Of a stretch of 64,000 nucleotides of DNA, positions 7,223 to 15,987 are shown one piece after another. The position numbers and the translations under genes are program-made. The stretch spans positions 2,170,001-2,234,000 of the forward strand of contig NZ_CP009434.1 in NCBI RefSeq assembly GCF_000960995.1. The letters run 5' to 3'. Each line of letters begins with the position of its first letter. Position 1 is the first letter of the stretch. Origin of the DNA: Burkholderia glumae LMG 2196 = ATCC 33617. GTDB taxonomy: Bacteria > Pseudomonadota > Gammaproteobacteria > Burkholderiales > Burkholderiaceae. Below the pieces are notes generated by a model. The model was not told where the DNA came from. It did no database searches and saw nothing but the letters and a program-made list of their open reading frames with translations.

Positions 7223-9765
7223 CACGTCGCGTCGGCGAGTTTCGCGAGCAGCGTGCGCGCGGCGTCGCGGGTGCCGGCGCGGCCCGCGTCGATCACCTCG
7301 TTCAGCAGCATGCGGGCGCCGTGCAGGTCGCCGAGTTCGACGTATTCGGCCGCCAGTTCGAGCTTGTTCTGCGCGATCCGGTCGAGCGCGTCGTCGGTGG
7401 GCGGCGGCGGCGTCGCGCTCGGGCCGACCGGCAGATCGAGGTCGAAGTCGAGATTGAGTGCGCCGAACTGCGCGCCGCCGAGCGCGCCGAAGCCCGCGGC
7501 GGAACGGTTTTCGGGGAGCGACCCGGCGGGAGGCGGATCGGCCGGTTCGTCATCGTCCCATTGTTCCGGCCCCGAAACCGTTGCCGGGGGCTCGCCGTGC
7601 TCGCCGTGCTCGCTGGCCTGCTGACCGGATGGCGTTGCCGGTGCGTCGCCGGCCGGCGTTTGCGGGGTGTCGGCGGGCAGACCGTTAGTTGCTTTTTGCG
7701 CTGCAAAATCAAGCGGTGACGGCAGGCCTGGCTCCGGCTCCGGCTCGCCGACGCGCGGCGGCAAGGGCATGTCGAGGCTGTCGAGCGCGGACACCGCGTC
7801 GGCCGGGAATTCGTGCGCGTCGGCCGCGGCGGTCTGGCTCGATTCGCTCGCGTCCGTCGCGCTCGCGGGCAGGACGGGCGGCGCCCCCGCGGTGTCCTCG
7901 CGCTGCGCGGGAGGCTCCCCGCTTTCGGGTTGAACGGGCGGCGGCACGGCGGCGCCCGGCGGCTCGTCTTCGGGTAGGCTCGGCGCGGGCGGCACGGCTC
8001 GCGCCTCGGGTTCGGCCGGCGCCACGGGCTGATCCGGCTCAGCCGGTGCGAGCGGCCCGGCAGCGGGCGACGCCAGCGGCTCGGTCAGCATCGGCGGCTC
8101 GGCCGTTTTCGGCGGCTCGGCGGTCTTGGCAACGGCCGGTTCGGCGTGTTCGGCGTGTTCGGCGTGTTCGGCGTGTTCGGCGTGTTCGGCCGGTTCGGCC
8201 GGTTCGGCGTGTTCGATCGCGGGCGGCAGCGGCTCGGTCATGGCCGTGGCTCGCGGGACGGGTTCGGGTTCCGGCTCGCGCGGCGTCGGCATCACGGCCG
8301 GCGGTTCGATCGGCTCGGCCTCGCCGGCCGGCTCCGCTTCGCGCGAAGCCGCATCGGCAGCCGCGACAGCCGCCGCAGCGCCGGCCGCGGCGGGCACCAC
8401 GTCATCGGCGGCGGGCGCCGGCGGCGCGCCGCCTTCGCCCGCCGGGGCTTGCGGAGCCGGAGCCGGCGGCGCTTCGTCAGGCGCTGCGCGCCGGCGGCGG
8501 CGGAACAGGAAACCGAGCACCAGTGCGGCCGCAGCGACGCCGATGGCGATCACCGCGGTGCGGTCGAGCGGCACGGCAGACGATGCCGGCCGGGCGGCGG
8601 CCGGCCGTGGCGGGGCCACCGCGGCCGGCGCCGGGGCCGACGCGGCTGCCGAGCCTGCCTCGGCGGCACTCGCGGCCGAGGCGGCACCCGGTGCGCTGGC
8701 CGGGGCCGGCATCGATGCGGCATCCGGTGCCGGCGTGGCCGCCTTCGGCGTCGGCGCCGCGTTTTCGGCAGCCGGCTTGCCGACGCCATGCTGCTGCAGC
8801 TCCATCAGCACGCGGTTTTTCAAGGCGAGCAATTGCTGGAGGCTCGACGGGCGCGCCTGCGCGGCCGACGATGCCTGCGCGGCGCTGCTGCCGGCCGCGG
8901 CGCCGGGTGCGAGCAGCGCGGCTTCCGCCGCACTCGAACCGACCGGCGGCGCGGTATGGATCGAGCCGCTCCAGCTGTGCGGACCGCCCGCGCCGACCGC
9001 GGCCGAGCCGGCATCGGCCGGACGCGCCACGGCGGCCGGTGCCGCGCTCGCGGCCGACGACGGCGCAGCAGCGGCGCCTGCCGACGCCCCACCAGCCGCC
9101 GACGAACCTCCCGTCGCGGCGGCCGCGGCCGTGGCATCGGCCGCATGCGACGCGCCGTTCGCGGCACCAGGCCCCGTCGCGACGGGGCTGGCGGCCGGCG
9201 CCGCGGCGGGCGCGCTGGCCGAGGCGCCGGGTGCCGGTGCCGCCGTCACGCCCGCGTGCGTCCCGGCCGCGGCGCTCACGGCACGCGGCGCGGCGGCACC
9301 TGCTCCTGCCCCTGCCGCGCTTGCCGCCGAGGCGCCGGCGGCGCGTGCGGTACCCGCCGCGCCCGCTGCCGGTCCCGCTGATGCGGCTGATGCCGCCAGC
9401 GCTGCCCCGCTCGCATCGAGCGGCGGCACGGTCAGCGTCGCGCCAAGCCGCAGCCGGCTCGGATCGCGTTTCATGAACGCCTGCGGATTCGCGTCGAACA
9501 GCGCGTGGCTCGCACGGCCCAGCACCGCGGGATCATGCGATTGCGTGACGGCCACCGCGATATCGGTCAGCGACTGGCCCGGCCGCACGGTGATCGCGAG
9601 CGGCGCGGCGGCGGCCTCCGAAGGCGCCGCGTGAGCGGGCGGCGCGGCGGCCGACAGCAGCGCGGCGGCCGCGGCAGCGATCGAGTGCGTCACGAACGCA
9701 CGGCGCGCGGCGGGCGGACGGATTCGTGCAAGAAAGGAAATACCGGGGATAAATCGCAGCGTCAT
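7222..9765 (-). CDS. fimV: FimV/HubP-family LysM polar hub protein
   Basis: The 847-residue product is an inner-membrane, peptidoglycan-binding scaffold that in relatives organises the cell pole, type IV pili and chemotaxis proteins. A signal-like hydrophobic segment (residues 27-47) is followed by a LysM-like domain (LAITVRPGQSLTDIAVAV, about 56-115). Next come a very long Ala/Pro/Ser-rich linker, a single transmembrane helix (AVIAIGVAAAALVLGFLF, followed by RRRRR), an acidic Pro/Glu-rich cytoplasmic region with short tandem repeats, and the conserved C-terminal FimV helical domain (residues about 790-845, KLELAAEYVELGDLHGARMLL). The ATG at 9765 opens the signal sequence; earlier in-frame residues are non-conserved. 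Low-complexity Ala coding makes long antisense frames here, which I treat as shadows. Confidence 0.9.
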   Translation of the reverse strand: MTLRFIPGISFLARIRPPAARRAFVTHSIAAAAAALLSAAAPPAHAAPSEAAAAPLAITVRPGQSLTDIAVAVTQSHDPAVLGRASHALFDANPQAFMKRDPSRLRLGATLTVPPLDASGAALAASAASAGPAAGAAGTARAAGASAASAAGAGAGAAAPRAVSAAAGTHAGVTAAPAPGASASAPAAAPAASPVATGPGAANGASHAADATAAAAATGGSSAAGGASAGAAAAPSSAASAAPAAVARPADAGSAAVGAGGPHSWSGSIHTAPPVGSSAAEAALLAPGAAAGSSAAQASSAAQARPSSLQQLLALKNRVLMELQQHGVGKPAAENAAPTPKAATPAPDAASMPAPASAPGAASAASAAEAGSAAASAPAPAAVAPPRPAAARPASSAVPLDRTAVIAIGVAAAALVLGFLFRRRRRAAPDEAPPAPAPQAPAGEGGAPPAPAADDVVPAAAGAAAAVAAADAASREAEPAGEAEPIEPPAVMPTPREPEPEPVPRATAMTEPLPPAIEHAEPAEPAEHAEHAEHAEHAEHAEPAVAKTAEPPKTAEPPMLTEPLASPAAGPLAPAEPDQPVAPAEPEARAVPPAPSLPEDEPPGAAVPPPVQPESGEPPAQREDTAGAPPVLPASATDASESSQTAAADAHEFPADAVSALDSLDMPLPPRVGEPEPEPGLPSPLDFAAQKATNGLPADTPQTPAGDAPATPSGQQASEHGEHGEPPATVSGPEQWDDDEPADPPPAGSLPENRSAAGFGALGGAQFGALNLDFDLDLPVGPSATPPPPTDDALDRIAQNKLELAAEYVELGDLHGARMLLNEVIDAGRAGTRDAARTLLAKLADAT
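8136..8216 (-). repeat. 9-bp tandem repeats in fimV (Glu-His/Pro-Ala)
   Basis: Nine consecutive 9-bp units (plus-strand CGTGTTCGG or CCGGTTCGG) encode AEHAE/AEPAE triplets in the acidic cytoplasmic linker of FimV. Five identical CGTGTTCGG units lie in a row at 8145-8189. The last unit (8208-8216) ends in A instead of G. The unit is a multiple of three, so copy changes alter linker length without a frameshift. Confidence 0.9.
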
Positions 9766-9990
9766 CGGCACATTCGCCGCGGCAGCGCGCGGCCCTGGTT
9801 CGCGTTGGAAGAGGACAGGATTCGGACACGGACGCGCCGGCGGCCCGAGGCGCCGCGCGCGTGCGACGCCGGATTGCGTCGTAGCCGCGTAGTTTACTTT
9901 ACCCGCCACGCATTTCGCGCATTTCGCGCATTTCATCGCGCCCGCCACGCGCGAGCGGCGCAACCATGGCGCGGCGCGGGGCGGCGCACG

Positions 9991-10049
9991 CCCCAAAACG
10001 AAGCGGCGTTCGCCGCCCCCGGCCGGATGCCGGGCACCGCGAACGCCGC
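9991..10049 (-). terminator. Likely Rho-independent terminator of asd
   Basis: An 11-bp perfect inverted repeat (GCGGCGTTCGC at 10003-10013 and its complement at 10039-10049) brackets a GC-rich inner stem. Read leftward it is followed at once by TTCGTTTTGGGG. It begins 33 bp after the asd stop, so it probably ends the asd transcript and separates it from fimV. The rest of 9766-10081 contains two CATTTCGCG copies near 9910-9930 and presumably the fimV promoter, which I could not assign. Confidence 0.65.
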
Positions 10050-10081
10050 CGTCGTCCCTGCGGACGCGGACCGCGCCGGTC

Positions 10082-11203
10082 TTATCGGTCCAGCAGGATG
10101 CGCAGCATCCGGCGCAGCGGCTCGGCCGCGCCCCACAGCAGCTGGTCGCCGACCGTGAACGCCGACAGGTATTCACCGCCCATCGCCAGCTTGCGCAGGC
10201 GGCCGACCGGCACCGACAGCGTGCCCGTGACGACCGCCGTCGACAGTTCGCGGATCGACGCTTCGCGCTCGTTCGGCACGACCTTCACCCAGTCGTTGCC
10301 CGAGGCGATGATCGCGTTGACTTCGTCGAGCGGCACGTCCCTGGTCAGCTTGATGGTGAGCGCCTGCGAGTGGCAGCGCATCGCGCCGACCCGCACGCAC
10401 AGGCCGTCGACGGGGATCGAACCCGGCTCGCCCATGCCCGGCTTGCCGAGGATCTTGTTGGCTTCGGCGCCGCCCTTCCATTCTTCCTTCGACATGCCGT
10501 TGCCGAGATCCTTGTCGATCCACGGAATCAGCGAGCCCGCGAGCGGCACGCCGAACTGGCTGCTCGGCATGTCGGCGCCGTTCATGGCGGCCGACACGCG
10601 GCGGTCGATGTCGAGGATCGCCGAGGCCGGATCGGCCAGCTGCTCGGCCACCGCGCCGTGCAGCACGCCCATCTGCGCGATCAGCTCGCGCATGTTCTGC
10701 GCGCCGGCGCCCGAGGCGGCTTGATAGGTCATGGCCGTCATCCAGTCCACCAGGTTCTCGCGGAACAGGCCGCCCAGCGCCATCAGCATCAGGCTCACGG
10801 TGCAGTTGCCGCCGATGAAGTTGCGGGCGCCCTTCACGAGCGCGTCCTTGATCACGTCGAGGTTGACCGGGTCGAGAACGATGACGGCGTCGTCCTTCAT
10901 CCGCAGCGACGAGGCCGCGTCGATCCAGTAGCCCTTCCAGCCGGCTTCGCGCAGCTTCGGGAACACCTCGTTGGTGTAATCGCCGCCCTGGCAGGTGATG
11001 ATCGCGTCGCAGCCCTTCAACTCGTCGATGCTCGCCGCGTCCTTCAGCGTGGTCTCGTTTTTCGCATAGGCCGGCGCCTTGCCGCCAGCATTGCTGGTGC
11101 TGAAAAACACCGGCTCGATCAGATCGAAATCGCCCTCTTCCTGCATGCGCTGCATCAGCACGCTGCCGACCATGCCACGCCAACCTACGAGACCTACCTT
11201 CAT
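10082..11203 (-). CDS. asd: Aspartate-semialdehyde dehydrogenase
   Basis: Asd reduces aspartyl phosphate to aspartate semialdehyde, the branch point for lysine/diaminopimelate, methionine and threonine. The 373-residue protein starts with the NADP-binding GLVGWRGMVGSVL motif, and the catalytic cysteine is Cys134 in GGNCTVSLM. Its length and the QAASGAGAQNM segment match the Gram-negative (E. coli-type) Asd family. It sits 314 bp downstream of leuB and upstream of fimV with its own likely terminator. The leuCDB-asd-fimV order is familiar from beta- and gamma-proteobacteria. Confidence 0.97.
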   Translation of the reverse strand: MKVGLVGWRGMVGSVLMQRMQEEGDFDLIEPVFFSTSNAGGKAPAYAKNETTLKDAASIDELKGCDAIITCQGGDYTNEVFPKLREAGWKGYWIDAASSLRMKDDAVIVLDPVNLDVIKDALVKGARNFIGGNCTVSLMLMALGGLFRENLVDWMTAMTYQAASGAGAQNMRELIAQMGVLHGAVAEQLADPASAILDIDRRVSAAMNGADMPSSQFGVPLAGSLIPWIDKDLGNGMSKEEWKGGAEANKILGKPGMGEPGSIPVDGLCVRVGAMRCHSQALTIKLTRDVPLDEVNAIIASGNDWVKVVPNEREASIRELSTAVVTGTLSVPVGRLRKLAMGGEYLSAFTVGDQLLWGAAEPLRRMLRILLDR

Positions 11204-11517
11204 GACTCAACCTTTGCTTGAGAATTTTCCCCGCCTTCTCCGCCCCCCGCGTAACCGCGCGGGGAAATCAGGCGGGCACGACGGACGACGATCAGCTTTT
11301 CGTGATCGTTTTCGTGATGATGATTTTCGTGGAGACGATGGCGAGCACATCCACACGGGCTTCGCCGTGCGGATTCAGGACCGGGGAGATCAAGAGATTC
11401 AGCGCCATGCGTTGGAGTCTACACAAACCTGCAGGGCCGGACAACGGCCCCATGAAACAATCGCGACCGGCGCGCCGCAGCCCTCCTTTGCGGGCCGCCA
11501 GGCGCGCCGGGGCGGCG
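11204..11517. other. Intergenic region leuB-asd
   Basis: This 314-bp stretch has no convincing gene. A 10-bp inverted repeat (CCGGCGCGCC at 11467-11476, GGCGCGCCGG at 11501-11510) lies just after the leuB stop. Read leftward it is followed by a weak TTGTTT run and could terminate leuB. The AT-richer part at about 11290-11335 probably contains the asd promoter, but I see no clear -35/-10 pair. Confidence 0.4.
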
Positions 11518-12585
11518 TTACAGCGCGGCGACCACCGCGTCGCCCATCTGCTCGGTGCCGACCTGCCGGCAGCCCGGCGTGGCGATGTCGCCGGTGCGGT
11601 AGCCCTGTTCGAGCACCTTCTGCACCGCGCGCTCGATGCGCTCGGCCTGCTCGGCGCGATTCAGCGAATAGCGCAGCAGCATCGCGGCCGACAGGATGGT
11701 GGCGAGCGGATTGGCCACCCCCTTGCCCGCGATGTCCGGTGCCGAGCCGTGCGAGGGCTCGTACAGGCCCTTGTTGTTCTTGTCGAGCGAGGCCGACGGC
11801 AGCATGCCGATCGAGCCGGTCAGCATCGCGGCCTCGTCGGAAAGGATGTCGCCGAACATGTTGCCGGTGACGATCACGTCGAACTGCTTCGGCGCCTTGG
11901 CGAGCTGCATCGCCGCGTTGTCGACGTACATGTGCGAAAGCTCGACGTCGGCGTATTGCTTGGACACGTCGATCATCACGTCGCGCCAGAACTGCGAGGT
12001 TTCGAGCACGTTGGCCTTGTCGACCGACAGCAGCTTCCTGCCGCGCTTTTGCGCCGCCTGGAACGCCACGTGCGCGATGCGGCGCACTTCGGGCTCCGAG
12101 TAGCGCATCGTGTCGAAGCCTTCGCGGGCCCCGGCGAACGGGCCGTCCGGCGCCTCGCGCGTGCCGCGCGGCTGGCCGAAGTAGATGTCGCCGTTCAGCT
12201 CCCGCACGATCAGGATGTCGAGCCCGGCAATCAGTTGAGGCTTGAGCGGCGAGGCGTCGACGAGCTGCGCGTAGCAGATCGCCGGGCGGAAGTTCGCGAA
12301 CAGCTCCAGATGCTTGCGCAGGCCGAGGATCGCCTGCTCCGGACGCAGCGCGCGTTCGAGCGTATCGTACTTCCAGTCGCCGACCGCGCCGAACAGGATC
12401 GCGTCCGCCTGCTTCGCGAGCGCCAGCGTCGCCTCCGGCAGCGGATGGCCGGCCGCCTCGTAGCCGGCGCCGCCCACCGGCGCCTGCTCCAGTTCGAAGG
12501 TCTCGTCGAGCGCGTTGAGCACCTTCACCGCTTCCTTGACGATCTCGGGGCCGATGCCGTCGCCCGGCAGCACTGCAATCTTCAT
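11518..12585 (-). CDS. leuB: 3-isopropylmalate dehydrogenase
   Basis: LeuB oxidatively decarboxylates 3-isopropylmalate in leucine synthesis. The 355-residue product starts MKIAVLPGDGIGPEIV, and has the metal/substrate motif with VDKANVLETSQFWRDV and the dehydrogenase signature NMFGDILSDEAAML near residue 240. The ATG at 12585 has a good ribosome site (GAGGA, 8 nt upstream). The frame continues open upstream into leuD sequence, which is a shadow. leuD ends 86 bp upstream. Confidence 0.98.
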   Translation of the reverse strand: MKIAVLPGDGIGPEIVKEAVKVLNALDETFELEQAPVGGAGYEAAGHPLPEATLALAKQADAILFGAVGDWKYDTLERALRPEQAILGLRKHLELFANFRPAICYAQLVDASPLKPQLIAGLDILIVRELNGDIYFGQPRGTREAPDGPFAGAREGFDTMRYSEPEVRRIAHVAFQAAQKRGRKLLSVDKANVLETSQFWRDVMIDVSKQYADVELSHMYVDNAAMQLAKAPKQFDVIVTGNMFGDILSDEAAMLTGSIGMLPSASLDKNNKGLYEPSHGSAPDIAGKGVANPLATILSAAMLLRYSLNRAEQAERIERAVQKVLEQGYRTGDIATPGCRQVGTEQMGDAVVAAL

Positions 12586-12671
12586 GCGATTTTTCCTCGG
12601 TAGGTTGGGAATTCGGGCGCGCCCGCGCAGGCGGCCGGGGCCGGCCTCGCGCGCGGCGCCGCGGCCATCGG

Positions 12672-13322
12672 TCAGCCGATCAGGCGGTTGTTCAACCAGG
12701 GCTGGCGCGCGATCCGCTCGGCCTCGAACTGGCGGATCTTGTCGGCGTGGCGCAGCGTCAGGCCGATGTCGTCGAAGCCGTTCAGCAGGCAGTACTTGCG
12801 AAACGCGCTGACCTCGAACGGGTACTCGCGATTGTCGCCCGTGCGCACCACCTGCGCGTCGAGATCGATCGTCAACTGGTAGCCGTTGAACGCATAGGTC
12901 TCGTCGAACAGGCGCGCGACCTCGCGCTCGCCCAGCACGATCGGCAGCAGGCCGTTCTTGAAGCAGTTGTTGAAGAAGATGTCGGCGAAGCTCGGCGCGA
13001 TGATCGCGCGGAAGCCGTACTGCTGCAGCGCCCACGGCGCATGCTCGCGCGAGCTGCCGCAGCCGAAGTTCTCGCGCGCGAGCAGCACCGAGGCGCCCTG
13101 GTAACGCGGCTGGTTCAGCACGAAATCGGGGTTCAGCGGCCGCTTCGAGTTGTCCTGGCCCGGCTCGCCGTGATCGAGGTAGCGCCATTCGTCGAACGCG
13201 TTCGGGCCGAAGCCGGTGCGCTTGATCGACTTCAGGAATTGCTTCGGGATGATCGCGTCCGTGTCCACGTTGGCGCGATCGAGCGGCGCCACGACGCCGG
13301 TGTGTACAGTGAATTTTTCCAT
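12672..13322 (-). CDS. leuD: 3-isopropylmalate dehydratase small subunit
   Basis: LeuD is the 216-residue swivelling subunit of isopropylmalate isomerase and works with LeuC. The family start MEKFTVHTGVVAPLDRANVDTD and the substrate-recognition segment NFGCGSSREHAPWAL (residues about 85-99) are present. It is separated from leuC by a small lipoprotein gene and 73 bp. Confidence 0.98.
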   Translation of the reverse strand: MEKFTVHTGVVAPLDRANVDTDAIIPKQFLKSIKRTGFGPNAFDEWRYLDHGEPGQDNSKRPLNPDFVLNQPRYQGASVLLARENFGCGSSREHAPWALQQYGFRAIIAPSFADIFFNNCFKNGLLPIVLGEREVARLFDETYAFNGYQLTIDLDAQVVRTGDNREYPFEVSAFRKYCLLNGFDDIGLTLRHADKIRQFEAERIARQPWLNNRLIG

Positions 13323-13395
13323 GATCCGTGACCAGATTGGATGCCGGCCCGCGGGCCGGCGAAATCGTTTGTCCGTCGGGCGGGTCGCGCCGCGC

Positions 13396-13539
13396 CTAGT
13401 CCGCCGCGCGCGTGATCGCGCGGCCGGCGGCGTTGATGTCCTCGCCCATGCCGGCGACCGTGTTGCAGGCCGCGAGACCGAGCACCATGCCCGCGAGGGC
13501 GACGAGCGCCGCGAGGCGGCGCAGCTGCGTGCGTGACAT
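13396..13539 (-). CDS. Entericidin-like small lipoprotein
   Basis: This 47-residue product has a lipoprotein signal peptide with lipobox LAAC (Cys25) and then CNTVAGMGEDINAAGRAITRAAD, which closely resembles the entericidin A/B family of small cell-envelope lipoproteins. After processing only about 23 residues would remain, anchored in the membrane. The ATG lies 5 bp after the leuC stop, with GGTGAG as a plausible ribosome site, so it is almost certainly cotranscribed with leuC and leuD. In E. coli, entericidins form a toxin/antidote pair linked to stationary-phase lysis; only one copy is visible here, and a function in the leu operon is unknown. Confidence 0.85.
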   Translation of the reverse strand: MSRTQLRRLAALVALAGMVLGLAACNTVAGMGEDINAAGRAITRAAD

Positions 13540-13544
13540 GAGGC

Positions 13545-14954
13545 TCACCCGAGACGGCGGATGTCGACGAAATGGCCTTCGATGGCCGCGGCCGCGGCCA
13601 TCGCGGGGCTCACCAGATGGGTGCGGCCGCCCGCGCCCTGACGCCCCTCGAAGTTGCGGTTCGAGGTGGACGCGCAGCGCTCGCCCGGATCGAGCCGGTC
13701 GGCATTCATCGCGAGGCACATCGAGCAGCCCGGCTCGCGCCATTCGAAGCCGGCCTCGAGGAACACCTTGTCGAGCCCCTCGCGCTCGGCCTGCGCCTTC
13801 ACGAGGCCCGAGCCCGGCACCACCATCGCCAGCCGCACGTTGGCGGCCACGCGCCGGTTCAGCTTCTTCACGACATAGGCGGCGGCGCGGATGTCCTCGA
13901 TGCGGGCGTTGGTACAGGAGCCGATGAAGATCTTGTCGACCTGGATCGATTCGATCGGCGTGTTCGGTTCGAGCGCCATGTAGGCAAGCGCGCGCTCCAT
14001 CGCGTTGCGCTTGACCGGATCCTTCTCGCGCTCGGGATCGGGCACGCGGCCGTCCACCGCCGTGACCATCTCCGGCGAGGTGCCCCAGGTGACCTGCGGC
14101 ACGATGTCGGCGGCCGTCAGCTCGACCACGCGGTCGAACTGCGCGCCGGGGTCCGAAACGAACGTGCGCCAGTACTGCACGGCCTGATCCCATTCGGCCC
14201 CGGTCGGCGAGAACGGCCGGCCCTTCAGGTAGTCGATGGTGGTGTCGTCCACGGCCACCATGCCGGCGCGCGCGCCGGCCTCGATCGCCATGTTGCAGAC
14301 CGTCATGCGGCCTTCCATCGACAGCGAGCGGATCATCGAGCCGCCGAATTCGATCGCGTAGCCGGTGCCGCCCGCCGTGCCGATCCTGCCGATGATCGCG
14401 AGCACGATGTCCTTGGCGGTGCAGCCGCGCGGCAGCTGGCCTTCCACTTTCACCAGCAGGTTCTTGCTCTTTTTCTGCAGCAGCGTCTGGGTGGCCAGCA
14501 CGTGCTCGACCTCCGAGGTGCCGATGCCATGCGCGAGCGCGCCGAACGCGCCGTGCGTGGAGGTGTGCGAATCCCCGCAGACGATCGTCATGCCCGGCAG
14601 CGTCGCGCCCTGCTCCGGCCCGATGATGTGGACGATGCCCTGGCGCAGGTCGTTCATCTTGAACTGGGTGATGCCGTAGCTGTCGCAGTTCGCGTCGAGC
14701 GTGTCGACCTGCAGCTTCGAGACCGGATCGGCGATGCCGTGCGTGCGGTCGGTGGTCGGCACGTTGTGGTCCGACACCGCGAGGTTCGCGCTGATCCGCC
14801 AGACCGGACGCTCGGCGAGCTTCAGGCCCTCGAACGCCTGCGGACTCGTCACTTCGTGCAGCAGGTGACGGTCGATGTAGAGCAACGCGGTGCCGTCCTC
14901 CTCGGTGTGGACGACGTGAGAATTCCACAATTTATCGTAGAGAGTCTGTGCCAT
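13545..14954 (-). CDS. leuC: 3-isopropylmalate dehydratase large subunit
   Basis: LeuC (469 residues) carries the [4Fe-4S] cluster of isopropylmalate isomerase. The cluster ligands are visible as Cys347 (GSCTN), Cys410 and Cys413 (PGCSMC). Substrate-binding segments DRTHG and GDSHTSTHGAFG are intact. It is the first gene of the leuC-lipoprotein-leuD-leuB run. The region upstream (14955-15195) is AT-richer around 15030-15080 and likely holds the operon promoter. Confidence 0.98.
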   Translation of the reverse strand: MAQTLYDKLWNSHVVHTEEDGTALLYIDRHLLHEVTSPQAFEGLKLAERPVWRISANLAVSDHNVPTTDRTHGIADPVSKLQVDTLDANCDSYGITQFKMNDLRQGIVHIIGPEQGATLPGMTIVCGDSHTSTHGAFGALAHGIGTSEVEHVLATQTLLQKKSKNLLVKVEGQLPRGCTAKDIVLAIIGRIGTAGGTGYAIEFGGSMIRSLSMEGRMTVCNMAIEAGARAGMVAVDDTTIDYLKGRPFSPTGAEWDQAVQYWRTFVSDPGAQFDRVVELTAADIVPQVTWGTSPEMVTAVDGRVPDPEREKDPVKRNAMERALAYMALEPNTPIESIQVDKIFIGSCTNARIEDIRAAAYVVKKLNRRVAANVRLAMVVPGSGLVKAQAEREGLDKVFLEAGFEWREPGCSMCLAMNADRLDPGERCASTSNRNFEGRQGAGGRTHLVSPAMAAAAAIEGHFVDIRRLG

Positions 14955-15092
14955 GGGGTATGCGGGGTTAGGGTGACAACGGGCGCTTCCTGGCTAGCAA
15001 TTATGCCATCAACCCCGCCGCGCGGCACCCCTAAATTCCAAAAAAACCCAATGAAAACAGTGGCTTGTCTGGTATTTTCAGTACCCGGATAA

Positions 15093-15109
15093 GGGCTACC
15101 CGGTAGCCC
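15093..15109. promoter_or_regulatory. Palindrome upstream of leuC, possible operator
   Basis: GGGCTACC and GGTAGCCC form an 8-bp perfect inverted repeat around one central C, about 140 bp upstream of leuC and 87 bp from the end of the AlaX-like gene. It could be a regulator site for the leu operon or the end hairpin of the upstream transcript, although no T-run follows. Confidence 0.3.
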
Positions 15110-15195
15110 GGCCGAAAGCGAGGCCAGCGCTGTCGGGCACGCCGCGCCCCGGCCGGCGGCAGCGCGAGCCGGGCACGGCGCGCGGGCCGCCTCGC

Positions 15196-15825
15196 TCAGG
15201 CCACCTCGTACTGCACCGTCAGTTGCCCCTTCTTCTCCTTGACCTTGACGATCACGATCCGTCCGACCTGCGCGCTTGACGCCACGTGCGTGCCGCCGCA
15301 GCCCTGGGCCTCGAAGTCGCCAAACCCGATCACCCGCATGCCGTCGCGCATGCGCGTCGTGCGCGGCAGCGCGGCCGCCACCACGGCATTCACCTCGCGC
15401 GCGAGCGTCTCGGCATCGATCGGCCGCGCGCCCTCGCCCGGCTCGAACACGACCCGCGCCTCGCCGGGCCAGTGGTGCCCCTTCACCGCGCGCCAGCCCG
15501 ACGCCGCAGCCGCATAGCCGATCAGATGGCCGGCCGAATGCAGCCGCGCATGCAGCGCGCGCGGCGCCGCGTCGACCTCCACGGCCGCCGCGCCGGGCGC
15601 CACCGCGCGATCGGTGCGATGCACGACCGCCTCGCCCTCGGCGGCCACGTGCAGCACGCGCGCCGCGCCGATCCGGCCGGTGTCGGACGGCTGGCCGCCG
15701 CCCTGCGGGTGGAACGGCGTCTCGGCCAGCCTCACGCGAAAATGGCCGTCGCCGTCGGGCTCGCAGGCCAGCACCTCGGTATCGAGCGCGAGCGCATCGC
15801 TGTCGTAATAGCGTCGAATCGTCAT
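15196..15825 (-). CDS. AlaX-like alanyl-tRNA editing domain protein
   Basis: The 209-residue product resembles the free-standing editing domains related to the C-terminal half of AlaRS, which hydrolyse mischarged Ser- or Gly-tRNA(Ala). The zinc-binding motifs are present: HARLHSAGHLIG (HxxxH, residues about 91-102) and CGGTH (CxxxH, about 176-180). I chose the ATG at 15825 because AGGAG lies 6 nt upstream; a TTG one codon earlier is less likely. The gene is transcribed toward leuC, 241 bp away. The substrate amino acid cannot be told from sequence. Confidence 0.85.
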   Translation of the reverse strand: MTIRRYYDSDALALDTEVLACEPDGDGHFRVRLAETPFHPQGGGQPSDTGRIGAARVLHVAAEGEAVVHRTDRAVAPGAAAVEVDAAPRALHARLHSAGHLIGYAAAASGWRAVKGHHWPGEARVVFEPGEGARPIDAETLAREVNAVVAAALPRTTRMRDGMRVIGFGDFEAQGCGGTHVASSAQVGRIVIVKVKEKKGQLTVQYEVA

Positions 15826-15987
15826 CAAAGCTCCTGGGCGAATGTCATCGCGATGCCATCGAGGCCCCGACTATGCGGGCGCCGGCGCCGCCGCTCAAGG
15901 GGGCGGGCCATTCAATTTTTTACAATCGAGGCGGCCCGCGCCGCGTTAGGGTCGCGGTCAACGCCTTCTTCTTCGACAGGATTCACG

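Noticed and set aside
8136..8216. Short tandem array considered as a CRISPR
   Set aside because: Units are 9 bp with no spacers and lie inside the fimV coding frame.
7689..9634. Long plus-strand open frames opposite fimV
   Set aside because: They mirror the Ala/Pro-rich linker codons of fimV, which has a signal peptide, LysM and conserved C-terminal domain.
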